Assembly (NCBI GenBank): GCA_002727675.1
Contig: PBXQ01000056.1
Span: forward strand, 1-43,299
Direction of reading: 5' to 3'
From: Thermoplasmata archaeon
Lineage (GTDB): Archaea > Thermoplasmatota > Poseidoniia > Poseidoniales > Thalassarchaeaceae
DNA: 43,299 nucleotides
Position 1 is the stretch's first letter; every line of letters starts with the position of its first letter. Below are positions 18,080 through 26,558 of this stretch, piece by piece. The position numbers and the translations under genes were made by a program. The notes beneath the pieces are model-generated. The model was not told the origin of the DNA and searched no databases. It was given only the letters and a program-made list of their open reading frames with translations.

Positions 18080-18478
18080 ATGGCATTGAGTCGGCGAGCA
18101 CGGTTATTTGTCATCGGATTATTCATTACTGCAGCACTAACTTTAGTATTAGCGGGAAATGAGCCAGATGTTCAATACAGTGTTGATGAAATTATGGTAT
18201 CACCTAGCCAATTTGAAGGAGATGATGTGCATTTAAGAGGATCAGTTGTTGTAGATTCTTATGACTCATATAACTTTACTTTCTCTCTTCATGGCACATA
18301 TCAAAATTTGACAATCGATGCATCTGGCACACCATTGCCACCTTCTTTTGAAGAAGGAAGGGTAGTGGCGATTAAAGGAGAATTAATCAAAAATAATAAT
18401 GAATGGAAAGTAATAGCTGAAGAAATTATTACCGGTTGCCCTTCAAAATATGATGCTGCTGAAGAAAATCAGACATAA
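18080..18478 (+). CDS. ccmE: Cytochrome c maturation heme chaperone CcmE, CXXXY variant
   Basis: A 132-aa protein with an N-terminal membrane anchor (residues 8-26) and an OB-fold domain of the CcmE family: 'SPSQFEGDDVHLRGSVV', 'TIDASGTPLPPSFEEGRVVAIKGEL', then the heme-binding segment. CcmE carries heme covalently on its way to apocytochrome c. The classical motif is HxxxY; here it is Cys120-Pro-Ser-Lys-Tyr124, that is CxxxY. The Cys variant is known from archaea and some deltaproteobacteria, where heme is bound through Cys. No other ccm gene is adjacent. A 31-base gap separates it from the DUF3754-like gene downstream. Confidence 0.82.
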   Translation: MALSRRARLFVIGLFITAALTLVLAGNEPDVQYSVDEIMVSPSQFEGDDVHLRGSVVVDSYDSYNFTFSLHGTYQNLTIDASGTPLPPSFEEGRVVAIKGELIKNNNEWKVIAEEIITGCPSKYDAAEENQT

Positions 18479-18509
18479 TAATTAATATCTCAAACCCATT
18501 CCTAGAAAT

Positions 18510-19748
18510 ATGTCAGAACAAACTTCCAGCGAGCCAAATTATTCCCCTGAAAGTGATGATTCCCCCAAAGATACAAGGCAGCAATACATCCCAGTTTCGC
18601 GTGCTAAAGTTAAGGAATCCTTGTTCCAACATGAAGATATTGACGATGAAATTCGTGATGGGCTATCAAAGGTATCACAGATGTTAGAAGCAATATGGCA
18701 TCATTCATCACATGCTGGTTTAGAAAATCTCAAATCATTGTACGAAAGCATGGACCCTGACCAAATTGGCACACCAGATAGCGTTGGTAAAGAAGAATTC
18801 TTGTCCACCTTGACTGAAGCACTAAAAGATGGAAATTGGGAGGAAATTACTGATGAGGAGATGCAGGAAGCATTAGAGGGAGAAGATGTATTTGCTATCA
18901 GCCTTGATGTACGATTCGATGAATATGTGACAATGAAATTGTTCAAACTTGGCGAGGTCTCCATTGAAGATGAACGTACTTCATGGTTTGGAAGAAAAAA
19001 ACAACAAGTTACAATAGAAGCTTACGACCGTATTATCCAAATATTAGAATTCCAAGATGAATCTTGGTTTTCAGAAAGGAAAAGAATGAAGCATTACCAG
19101 GGTGATGAAGGAAAAGGAATACATATCCGCCTCTTCAAAACAGTTCCTAAACTAGATCTTGAAACTATTTTCCCAAACACCTCACCCATGATGCGCGGTG
19201 TAGACAAAATTAAGATTGGGGCACCTCTAGTTGGTGGTTTGGTCTCTATTGGAATGAAATTTGGACCTGTTCTATTGGGCGCCTCATCTAGCGGAAATAC
19301 CTCACTATCACTACTTGGTGGAATACTTGCTGCAATGGGAACCTATGTGATGAAAACCTACATGTCATATCAAAAAACAAGGGAGAGATACCAAACACAA
19401 GTATCTAAAGATCTATATTTTAAAGGTCAAGCAAACAATGCAGCAGTACTCAATATGATTGTTGATATAGGGGAAGAACAAGAGGTAAAAGAGGCGCTAT
19501 TAGCATACACATTCCTGCTTTTAGAGCAAGATAAAAACTACGATGAAGAAGCTCTTGATGACCGTATAGAAGGATGGTTACTCAACACCTTTGGATATGA
19601 AGTTGACTTCGAGGTTGATGATGCTCTAGCAAAATTAGAAGATATGAGACTATTGTCTAAATCAGAAAAGGGGATTTTATCAGTTACTTCAATAAAAGAA
19701 TCCCTATCAATCCTCGACGATTACTGGGACAACATCTATGATTACTGA
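18510..19748 (+). CDS. DUF3754-like membrane-associated protein
   Basis: A 412-aa protein. Residues 1-45 are charged and likely disordered. The central part has the signature 'IHIRLFKTVPKLDLETIFPNT' (about 205-226) followed by 'GVDKIKIGAPLVGGLVSIG', which I associate with the DUF3754/TMEM143-like family. Two hydrophobic stretches around residues 244-285 could be membrane helices. The C-terminal 120 residues are helical with an acidic, winged-helix-like end. The family has no agreed function. It is followed at once by the SRP RNA gene on the same strand; no functional link is implied. Confidence 0.78.
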   Translation: MSEQTSSEPNYSPESDDSPKDTRQQYIPVSRAKVKESLFQHEDIDDEIRDGLSKVSQMLEAIWHHSSHAGLENLKSLYESMDPDQIGTPDSVGKEEFLSTLTEALKDGNWEEITDEEMQEALEGEDVFAISLDVRFDEYVTMKLFKLGEVSIEDERTSWFGRKKQQVTIEAYDRIIQILEFQDESWFSERKRMKHYQGDEGKGIHIRLFKTVPKLDLETIFPNTSPMMRGVDKIKIGAPLVGGLVSIGMKFGPVLLGASSSGNTSLSLLGGILAAMGTYVMKTYMSYQKTRERYQTQVSKDLYFKGQANNAAVLNMIVDIGEEQEVKEALLAYTFLLLEQDKNYDEEALDDRIEGWLLNTFGYEVDFEVDDALAKLEDMRLLSKSEKGILSVTSIKESLSILDDYWDNIYDY

Positions 19749-19769
19749 ATTACTAAACCGTCGGGTTGA

Positions 19770-20072
19770 TATGCACCCGCTTCGGCACAGATGTTGGGCT
19801 AGGAGGGGAGTTGGCGTTCCCTGTATCACAAATCGCAACTGGTGATCTGAAGCCCGGGGGCGGCGCAGACGAACCGTGGACGTAGCAACCGTGGACGATG
19901 ATACCTCGCTCCCAAGTGACTCAGGTTGGTGGAACGGAATCCGGAGGGAATCTGCTAACACCGCAAGCCGGGGAATCAGGTGAGGCCAGGAATGGAGCAG
20001 CCCAACTCGGAACTTTGGGTGCCTTGGGGTACCGGGGTTGAGAAGACGGAGGCATTTTCGGAAGCGGTAACG
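19770..20072 (+). ncRNA. Signal recognition particle (7S) RNA
   Basis: The stretch between two protein genes is GC-rich unlike its neighbours. 'GGGCTAGGAGGGGAGTTGGC' with 'CCCTGTA' (about 19796-19828) matches the 5' Alu-domain helices 3-4 of SRP RNA. 'GAGGCCAGGAATGGAGCAGC' (19982-20001) is the conserved helix 8 that binds SRP54. The ends pair: CCCGCTTC (19776-19783) with GAAGCGG (20061-20067), and AGATGTT with GGCATTTT (20051-20058), forming helix 1. The length near 300 fits archaeal SRP RNA. Ends are estimated to about 15 bases. A TTTT at 20097-20100 may mark termination. It acts with SRP54 and SRP19 to target membrane and secreted proteins. Confidence 0.9.
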
Positions 20073-20099
20073 AGCGTCCACCTCGGGCATGTCCACTTT

Positions 20100-20615
20100 T
20101 CAAATATCAAAGATTACCTGGGCAACCCAACCGGGCCCCTCAAAAGTAGGGACATCTGGACTAATACCTAATATTTCATCACCTGCTCTGACCGGACTTA
20201 GATTCAAATTATGACGAGTTACTGCTTTGATTTCTACCTCTCTTTCTACTTGTTCTGCATCTACATATGATACTTGAGCATCCAAGGACTCTTCACCTAA
20301 TAATAATTGACAATCAACAAGCCAACGTCCTTCTACTTCCCCTTGATAAAGCACCTCTTCTAACCATGACACCAACGTGTTATCATTGGAATTAGCTAGT
20401 TTCACACTCCACTCTCCACTTTTCCGTACTAGATTCTGAGATACTAAGGCACCTTTCTCCGATAAAAGAATAGATTGCATCCCAAGAGTTGTTTCTCTAA
20501 TGACACCTGTAATACTTGATGAAAATGACCGAATACCAACATCTGCAGTTGTTGGTATAATCCACCAACTCATATAAAACACCAAAATTAACGGCCTGAA
20601 ATTTGGAAATGCCAT
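20100..20615 (-). CDS. Unknown exported or membrane-anchored protein
   Basis: A 171-aa protein with an N-terminal hydrophobic stretch (residues 6-25), read as a signal peptide or anchor. The rest looks like a beta-rich extracellular domain ('GEWSVKLANSNDNTLVSWLEE', 'GRWLVDCQLLLGEE'). No family is recognised. It overlaps the 3' end of the sugar kinase gene by 28 bases in another frame, so it is translated from the same message. It ends at the 3' edge of the SRP RNA gene on the other strand. Confidence 0.7.
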   Translation of the reverse strand: MAFPNFRPLILVFYMSWWIIPTTADVGIRSFSSSITGVIRETTLGMQSILLSEKGALVSQNLVRKSGEWSVKLANSNDNTLVSWLEEVLYQGEVEGRWLVDCQLLLGEESLDAQVSYVDAEQVEREVEIKAVTRHNLNLSPVRAGDEILGISPDVPTFEGPGWVAQVIFDI

Positions 20616-21688
20616 GACAATTCGTCTAAACGAGTTTTCAATTTCCTACGATTTAGAACTACTCTATCAGTTATGGCTGCTAGAATACATTCGCAAGCAG
20701 CATTAGCTAATCTTGCGCCTTCTGCTAAAGTACGACCATCCCCTAAAGCACAGGCTAAAGCAGTAACAGCAGCATCATGTAAGCCTATCAGTTGTTTAGG
20801 AACTTCTACAAGACAAGGGATATGTAGTGGTTTAGCATCTTTTTGATATAATGTAGATCCATGCTCACCACCCAATACCAACATCCCTTCCCAATCATGC
20901 TTATCAATGAAATATGCTGCTGTTTCCTCAGCACTTTGTAAATTATTTCTTCTCCTAAGAAGCTCTAACCCTCTAATCTCGAACAAAGCAACAGTAGCCC
21001 CTACAGTCCTATGTAAACCAGTCAATTTAGGATCACAAATTACTGGGACTTCAGACTCCCTTGCTTTAGCAATTAATTTAGCAGCCCCATCATCACTAAT
21101 GACTCCCTTCCCATAGTCACTCAAAACAACTGCACAAGAACCAGGTAAGGCACTAATAGCTGAATTTGTTAATTTGTTTACAACTGAATCAGGAAAAGAT
21201 TCTTGTGATTCTTCATCAAACTGTAATATTAATTGTTCACGATCGATTAAACTTTCTCTTGAACCATATATTCTAGTCTTAGCTACTGTTTGAAGATGAG
21301 TTGCGATACGAATATCAGATGTATCCACCATCTCCTCATGTAACTGTTGAGCAACAACCTGGCCATTTTCATCACCACCTAATATTGAAAAAAATCTTAC
21401 GTTTAATCCCAAGTTAACTAAACCTCTAGCAATATGAGCAGCAGCCCCTGCACTCTCGAATTTTTCAGTAACCTTTACAACAGGAACTGGAGCAAAAGAA
21501 TTGAGATGGTTAGCCCAGCCATGGAAATAACGATCAAGGATTACATCACCCATTAGAAGTACAGGTTTTTCAGGAGGATTATCCATCAATGTGTGTAGGG
21601 AACGTAGTAAATCAATCTCTTTTTGCACAATTTCATCAACCACGTCACCCCACCTCTCAAACCTCGGGAGAGGTAGGTAACAAATCAA
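20588..21688 (-). CDS. PfkB-family sugar kinase, RfaE/HldE domain-I type, altered anion-hole motif
   Basis: A 366-aa ribokinase-fold protein. It is closest to heptose-7-phosphate kinase (RfaE domain I): 'GDVILDRYFHGWANHLNSFA' (47-66), 'APVPVVKV', 'LSDYGKGVIS' (189-198), 'VICDPK' and 'VLGGEHGSTLY' follow that family in order. The C-terminal motif is normally GAGD; here it is Gly-Leu-His-Asp (302-305), keeping the catalytic Asp but not the small residues of the anion hole. It may phosphorylate a surface-glycan sugar, or have changed activity. The start is uncertain: the TTG at 21688 gives 366 aa; a GTG at 21643 after GGGGTGAC gives 351 aa, nearer to the family length. Confidence 0.8.
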   Translation of the reverse strand: MICYLPLPRFERWGDVVDEIVQKEIDLLRSLHTLMDNPPEKPVLLMGDVILDRYFHGWANHLNSFAPVPVVKVTEKFESAGAAAHIARGLVNLGLNVRFFSILGGDENGQVVAQQLHEEMVDTSDIRIATHLQTVAKTRIYGSRESLIDREQLILQFDEESQESFPDSVVNKLTNSAISALPGSCAVVLSDYGKGVISDDGAAKLIAKARESEVPVICDPKLTGLHRTVGATVALFEIRGLELLRRRNNLQSAEETAAYFIDKHDWEGMLVLGGEHGSTLYQKDAKPLHIPCLVEVPKQLIGLHDAAVTALACALGDGRTLAEGARLANAACECILAAITDRVVLNRRKLKTRLDELSWHFQISGR

Positions 21689-21697
21689 ACCACCTGC

Positions 21698-22477
21698 TTA
21701 TGAATTCTCATTAACCCATTCTGATTGAATATTCTTAGCATAATTTTTATCCAAGCCCAATGCATTTGCTAAAGTATCTAACATAGCTTGTTCATCATCT
21801 GAAATATAACCATCCTGCCAAGCAATTGATAATACTTCGATGAATGTGTTTTTCTGAATTTCATTAGATGTTTTACGAGCAGAAATTACTTCTTTTTCTA
21901 TTTCCTCAACTATGTCAGGCTCCAAACCCAAATGAATAGAAATATCGTCTAACATTATTCTTTCATCTTCAGTAATTATCCCATCATTCCATGCTCGGTG
22001 CAATACTTTGCGATATAACTCAGTCTCAGGTTTATCTTTCAAATTAGATTCTAAGGTATCAACCGGATTATAATTCCAATTAGAATCAACTTTTGATAAT
22101 ATATCTAAATATGCTAATTCATGACCAGCAAATTTACCGATTGAAATTTCTCCATCTTCAGTATTAATTATTTGATTTTTAATTCCAGATCTAATTGATT
22201 CGGCAGCACCAATTCCAGATTCTGTAAGAGAATAAATTCTACATCTCTGTTTAGAACCTGGTATATGACGAGTATCAATCTTAACTAAATCTTGAGATAT
22301 TAAAGATTTAAGTGACCTAGGAAGATGTTTTCTAGCAACTTTAACTGCTAAGCTAATACCTGCTTGAGTTTGCTCTCTTTTACCATCCCATTGAGAACGA
22401 TTCAATGGATGCTCAAAAAGATGAATCAACACTCTCTGTTCGACTGTGAAGTCGCTGATTCTACCCTTCCCAGACAT
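21698..22477 (-). CDS. Winged-helix protein with C-terminal TerB-like helical repeats
   Basis: A 259-aa soluble protein. Residues 5-95 have the pattern of a winged-helix DNA-binding domain, with a 'HLPRSLKSLISQDLVKI' recognition-helix region and a 'RCRIYSLTESG' wing as in MarR/ArsR-like regulators. Residues 150-255 are two related helical units with acidic 'DGIITEDERIMLDDIS' and 'DGYISDDEQAMLDTLA' loops, the pattern of TerB-like domains. The combination suggests a regulator with an acidic, possibly metal-binding sensor. It lies nine bases before the kinase gene and is divergent from endA across about 90 bases. Targets are unknown. Confidence 0.78.
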   Translation of the reverse strand: MSGKGRISDFTVEQRVLIHLFEHPLNRSQWDGKREQTQAGISLAVKVARKHLPRSLKSLISQDLVKIDTRHIPGSKQRCRIYSLTESGIGAAESIRSGIKNQIINTEDGEISIGKFAGHELAYLDILSKVDSNWNYNPVDTLESNLKDKPETELYRKVLHRAWNDGIITEDERIMLDDISIHLGLEPDIVEEIEKEVISARKTSNEIQKNTFIEVLSIAWQDGYISDDEQAMLDTLANALGLDKNYAKNIQSEWVNENS

Positions 22478-22568
22478 CTTACTCTAACACCCTGATTAGT
22501 TGCTACCTATCAAATGTGACGGCTAAATTGGGCGATGGAATGAAGTCCAAGACACCACAGGCCCCGCC

Positions 22569-23612
22569 ATGGAGGATTCTTCAAGCGGCAAAAAAACGAT
22601 TGGACCGTGCAGATTTTCAGCAGATGGCTGGATACTTTCAGGCCCAGCAGCTCAACGTCTATTTGATAAATCAGCTATTGGAAGGCCAATCGCCAACAAT
22701 GAATTATTATTACACCCTTCAGAAGTCCTTTTTTGCTCAAGACATCGGCATCTATTAATCGAGGATGATTGGCTAAATTCAGAACTAATATCTAACCCCC
22801 AATTATTACATGAGACTGCAGCACTTGAGGCAATGAGAGTCCCCGGCGAAAAAATAGTTTTGGCACATAATGTCAAAGATTTGTTGCCTGAAACAATTGT
22901 CTCAAAAGGTTCATGGGCTTTAAGATGGAATAGATCAATGAAAGTCAACAATAACCCCCCGTCTTCAGAAGTAATGTGGGTCAGAGATTTTGAACCAATT
23001 AAGTGGGATGAATTATACAATTGGTCATCTGAAGTCAACGCACTAGGAAGACTTGCTGAAGTACTAATTGTAGATGAAGAAATGGGAGTGACGACATATC
23101 ATATTTCTCCCGAAAACCCATCTGGAGCAATGGAAAATATAGATTTCACAAAAATTAGCCAACACGATAAAAATCTGATTAAAGGAAATATTAAGGGAGC
23201 ATTTTTGCCCAATAAATTCGATTTACCTGAGCAAATTGGCACTCCACTACCTGAAGGTTCTTGGATTGATGTAGATGAATTAGGAATTATTTCTAATGAT
23301 TCAAACAAACAAGGAAGTATTAGTCTGCTAATTGATATACTATCTCGTAAACTTTTACCTCGTTCTGGTTTCAAGTATGGTACAAGGTGGAGATTATATG
23401 AGGTTTCAATTGGAGAAGAACATGCACCTTGGCTACTTCAGCCTGAATGGCTAGCCCCGAGTGATTGGGCTCAAGCTTGCCTAGCTGCAAGATTAGCTAA
23501 TGGCGTTCACAAAACTTGGTTATGTGCATTCTTAAAAAATAAAAATTGGTGTTATGTTTCACTTCAAAGACCTGCGGCTGAAGGAAGGTGGTCTGGTTTT
23601 AGACACAAATAG
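22569..23612 (+). CDS. endA: tRNA-splicing endonuclease, homodimer type
   Basis: A 347-aa enzyme that cuts introns out of pre-tRNA at the bulge-helix-bulge. The C-terminal catalytic domain shows the triad Tyr277 ('KYGTRWRLYEV'), His285 ('EEHAPWLL') and Lys315 ('GVHKTWLCAF') in the usual order and near-usual spacing. 'PRSGFKYGTRW' and the closing 'WCYVSLQRP' strand are family hallmarks. The first 240 residues look like a degenerate copy of the same fold, with 'PSEVLFCSRHRHLLIEDDWL' (50-69), so this is the two-repeat (alpha-2 or epsilon-2) architecture rather than the short alpha-4 form. Both tRNAs in this window lack introns, so substrates lie elsewhere. Confidence 0.88.
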   Translation: MEDSSSGKKTIGPCRFSADGWILSGPAAQRLFDKSAIGRPIANNELLLHPSEVLFCSRHRHLLIEDDWLNSELISNPQLLHETAALEAMRVPGEKIVLAHNVKDLLPETIVSKGSWALRWNRSMKVNNNPPSSEVMWVRDFEPIKWDELYNWSSEVNALGRLAEVLIVDEEMGVTTYHISPENPSGAMENIDFTKISQHDKNLIKGNIKGAFLPNKFDLPEQIGTPLPEGSWIDVDELGIISNDSNKQGSISLLIDILSRKLLPRSGFKYGTRWRLYEVSIGEEHAPWLLQPEWLAPSDWAQACLAARLANGVHKTWLCAFLKNKNWCYVSLQRPAAEGRWSGFRHK

Positions 23613-23662
23613 TATTGTAATAATATTATTCTAACTAGAAATTTCTATTTATGAATATTTTA

Positions 23663-24385
23663 CTAAGATGAATTGTCCCGTGAATTTCGTAAGTTTCCAG
23701 TCCAAAAACCCCATATTATAAATCCACTAATTAGTGATATCATATGAGCAGATGATGTGTAAAAGCTTATTCCATGAAAAAAATGATTCCAATATTCAAA
23801 GGTAATTGCAATTACAGGAATTAATAACATATTCTTGCATTGGTGAGATGAAGCACCAATCAGCCCGAAAAAACCAGCAGAACCCCCCATCCAATTACGT
23901 GAAAAACCTTCATCAAGAAGCGTACTTTCTGTCCATATTAATTCTGAGATATTCATTACTGATGACATTATCAGTGCAGTAATACAGGTGAAGATCATGA
24001 AAAGAATATATGTTCTTAAAGATCCTAAACGTGCTTCAAATGATTGAACAAATAATAAAAAACCGAATGATACGAAAATAATATGCTCGTTTGAATTATG
24101 AAAAATAGGCGCAATAAGTAAAGAAAAGAAAAATCGTAATGGTGCATCAATTAGATCTGCGGGCCAAATTCCACCGATGCATGATAATCCACCCCCATTA
24201 GCATAACAGAGATATTCTGGCCCACGACCAATCGTTATCCAAATAACCCAGATTATCATTAGGTAAGTGTAGGTAAATTTCCGTGACATAAATGCCTGAA
24301 ACGGTTTCAATTGTTCACCGTTAGAATTGCGCCAAGGCCAAGACCAAGGGAGTATGGTTTTTTGTTTACCCTTCAAAAAAATCAC
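23663..24385 (-). CDS. Rhomboid-family intramembrane serine protease
   Basis: A 240-aa protein with six predicted membrane helices. The catalytic Ser169 lies in Gly-Gly-Ser-Ala-Gly ('MGGSAGFFGLIGA'), the rhomboid GxSxG. The second catalytic residue is His214 ('SSAHMISLISG', followed by Gly221). 'APIFHNSNEHIIFVSFG' (92-108) is the helix 2 histidine segment. Catalytic residues are intact. It starts with GTG, and GTGA overlaps the stop of the M6 protease gene, so the pair is translated together. Rhomboids cut membrane segments of type I proteins; the neighbouring protease has such a segment. Confidence 0.83.
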   Translation of the reverse strand: MIFLKGKQKTILPWSWPWRNSNGEQLKPFQAFMSRKFTYTYLMIIWVIWITIGRGPEYLCYANGGGLSCIGGIWPADLIDAPLRFFFSLLIAPIFHNSNEHIIFVSFGFLLFVQSFEARLGSLRTYILFMIFTCITALIMSSVMNISELIWTESTLLDEGFSRNWMGGSAGFFGLIGASSHQCKNMLLIPVIAITFEYWNHFFHGISFYTSSAHMISLISGFIIWGFWTGNLRNSRDNSS

Positions 24386-26511
24386 CCCTTGGGGGGATTA
24401 ATTTCGTCATAATATTCTACTACTGAATTTTCGAATTCTAATGCGATTTCTTTTTTTGCCTGATACTGGCCTTTATTAATTATTGATTCCATTACTGATT
24501 GCCTTTTCTTAATACTCAATAAAACTGACAATGCTAGTAAGACTGAAATTGTAATGATAATATTACTAGGTTCAGATAAAAAGCGTGCTATTTCACCACC
24601 TTTTTCATGTTTCTCTGCCGTCAAAATTATTTCACTTTCTTGTTCCAATCCTTGTGAATCACGAATAATTAATTCACCCCTAGCAACCATTCCAGGGACC
24701 AACAAACCATTTGGCTCCACAGTAATATTCAATTCTGAGCCTTCACCTAAATTCTGAGTTTCTTTGGTAGATGTGATTCTTTCTAATGGCCCCTCTATTC
24801 GTACTTCCCATGTTTGAAAGCCATCACCATCAAATGATAATGGAATATGGAAGTATGATTGCTCGGAGTAATGTATATCCTTTTCAAATGTATCAATATT
24901 TAGCCTTAATCCAATATTATGAAATTCCATGCTAATATTTAATGGAGCAGAATTGCCACAATTGAAACTACCCTCCAATCTACCCTCTGAACCAGCAACA
25001 CCTTCTGAATCCCATCTTAATGTCCTAACTTCTTTATTGCCTGCAATTAATGCTTGATCTTCTACAATAGTTACTATTCTTCCGTCTGATGAAATAATAT
25101 TTGATTCAAGTTGGCAACTAACTGATGACTCCACATGCATTATTAAATCTTCATTGCCCAATAATTGAATTGGCTTGTGAGGAGGAATTACATCAAAAGT
25201 AGAGACTCCTTGACTTGAAATATTTATTTTAATAAAATTTGAATCCATTGAAACGACTTCGGCGGTCCAATTAACAATACGACCATAATGATCAATGATT
25301 TGTATTCCCTCTGCTCCAAATTTTTGACTAGGAGAAAACACATCACCTGCAGAACCTTTATCATTTCCAGAAAGCAACCCACTATCACCATCTGATTCTA
25401 GAACATATAACCAAGGATTATCTGGGTCAGTATTTACTAAATTTTGCTCAGAATCACCTACTGCACTATCTTGTAATGTTACTAACAATCCATGGCCTGG
25501 CAACTTTTTATCAAAACCAATGTCAGCCCTGTATGACATCCAAACTTTCTCTGATGGTGAAATTTGTATAAACAAACCATCGCCACCATCAGATAAAGGC
25601 GATAAAATATATTCTTGAATTTGGCCTGTACTAGATATTGATACTTCAGTTGCCCTATCTAGTCCGATTAAATCCATGGTGGCCAAAGATGGTAATGCTG
25701 GCGTACGCCCATTGGCTCCATTCCAATTACCACTAGCCATGATATCCCAATCACCCACGCCATTCCAATCATCCCCTGTACCCAACCCATGTACATCATA
25801 AATATCTAAAGCACCCATTTGATGAAGCATTTCATGCATAATTGTACCAAAACCAGAATCGAAACCTGCTATAGTATAATGGTCAAACTTGTAATCACCC
25901 ACCTCTACTGTATCTTCTAAATGACCAAAATGACTCCAAATATTAGATGTGCTCCCAGAATCTTCCTGTACATTACCAGTATGAAGAAGAAGAAGACGAT
26001 CTATCCAACCGTCTGAATTTAAATCAAATTGAGATAAATCATATCCGTTAAATGAATTCTTAATTACTGATTCTGCAAGTCCTGCCGGACCATTAGAACC
26101 ATCTTCGCCAGCATCACGAACATCTCCATCATCCTTACCCCAATAACCATCATTATTCTGAGAATGGTATACTTCTGGGAAAATTGATACTGAAAGGTTG
26201 GTCAGACCACCACTAGTTTGGGATAAATAATCATCAGCACCATTGGTCCCAGTAAGAAGAATACCTGCTTTTTCTATATTCCTAAAACCATTTACTGGAG
26301 CGTTTGGGAAATCAACAACCACTACTAGCCAACTTTCATCTTCTTGTAAGGGCACAATTGGAGCATCATTTATTGTATCATGAGTATAATCATTTAATAA
26401 GTCAAAATAAGGCTCTACCTTGGATGGATCTTGACTAATATACCACCCTGCAACAATTATCATTGCCGCTAAAGGGACAGCAATCATCGCCCTCATGTTT
26501 AATCGCTGCAC
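24382..26511 (-). CDS. Membrane-anchored M6-family metalloprotease
   Basis: A 709-aa protein. The zinc site is His226-Glu-Met-Leu-His230 with Asp236 ('HEMLHQMGALDIYD'), the M6 (immune inhibitor A-like) HExxHxxGxxD. 'GVGDWDIMASGNWNG' (251-265) is the family's Met-turn region. The N terminus has a hydrophobic segment (8-24) acting as signal peptide or anchor. Residues 440-640 are beta-sandwich-like. A C-terminal transmembrane helix (about 649-667) is followed by a basic then acidic 42-residue cytoplasmic tail. The start is a GTG; the ATG at 26496 is an alternative. It probably digests extracellular protein while tethered to the cell, and overlaps the rhomboid gene. Confidence 0.88.
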   Translation of the reverse strand: MQRLNMRAMIAVPLAAMIIVAGWYISQDPSKVEPYFDLLNDYTHDTINDAPIVPLQEDESWLVVVVDFPNAPVNGFRNIEKAGILLTGTNGADDYLSQTSGGLTNLSVSIFPEVYHSQNNDGYWGKDDGDVRDAGEDGSNGPAGLAESVIKNSFNGYDLSQFDLNSDGWIDRLLLLHTGNVQEDSGSTSNIWSHFGHLEDTVEVGDYKFDHYTIAGFDSGFGTIMHEMLHQMGALDIYDVHGLGTGDDWNGVGDWDIMASGNWNGANGRTPALPSLATMDLIGLDRATEVSISSTGQIQEYILSPLSDGGDGLFIQISPSEKVWMSYRADIGFDKKLPGHGLLVTLQDSAVGDSEQNLVNTDPDNPWLYVLESDGDSGLLSGNDKGSAGDVFSPSQKFGAEGIQIIDHYGRIVNWTAEVVSMDSNFIKINISSQGVSTFDVIPPHKPIQLLGNEDLIMHVESSVSCQLESNIISSDGRIVTIVEDQALIAGNKEVRTLRWDSEGVAGSEGRLEGSFNCGNSAPLNISMEFHNIGLRLNIDTFEKDIHYSEQSYFHIPLSFDGDGFQTWEVRIEGPLERITSTKETQNLGEGSELNITVEPNGLLVPGMVARGELIIRDSQGLEQESEIILTAEKHEKGGEIARFLSEPSNIIITISVLLALSVLLSIKKRQSVMESIINKGQYQAKKEIALEFENSVVEYYDEINPPKG

Positions 26512-26558
26512 CGCGTAAGTATTGAAACATGCGCTACAATGATAATTGAATGCATCAA

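Noticed and set aside
19707-20171. Several open frames across the region 19.7-20.2 kb on both strands
   Set aside because: They lie over the SRP RNA gene, whose conserved helix 8 and pairing ends explain the GC-rich sequence. None has a domain or ribosome site.
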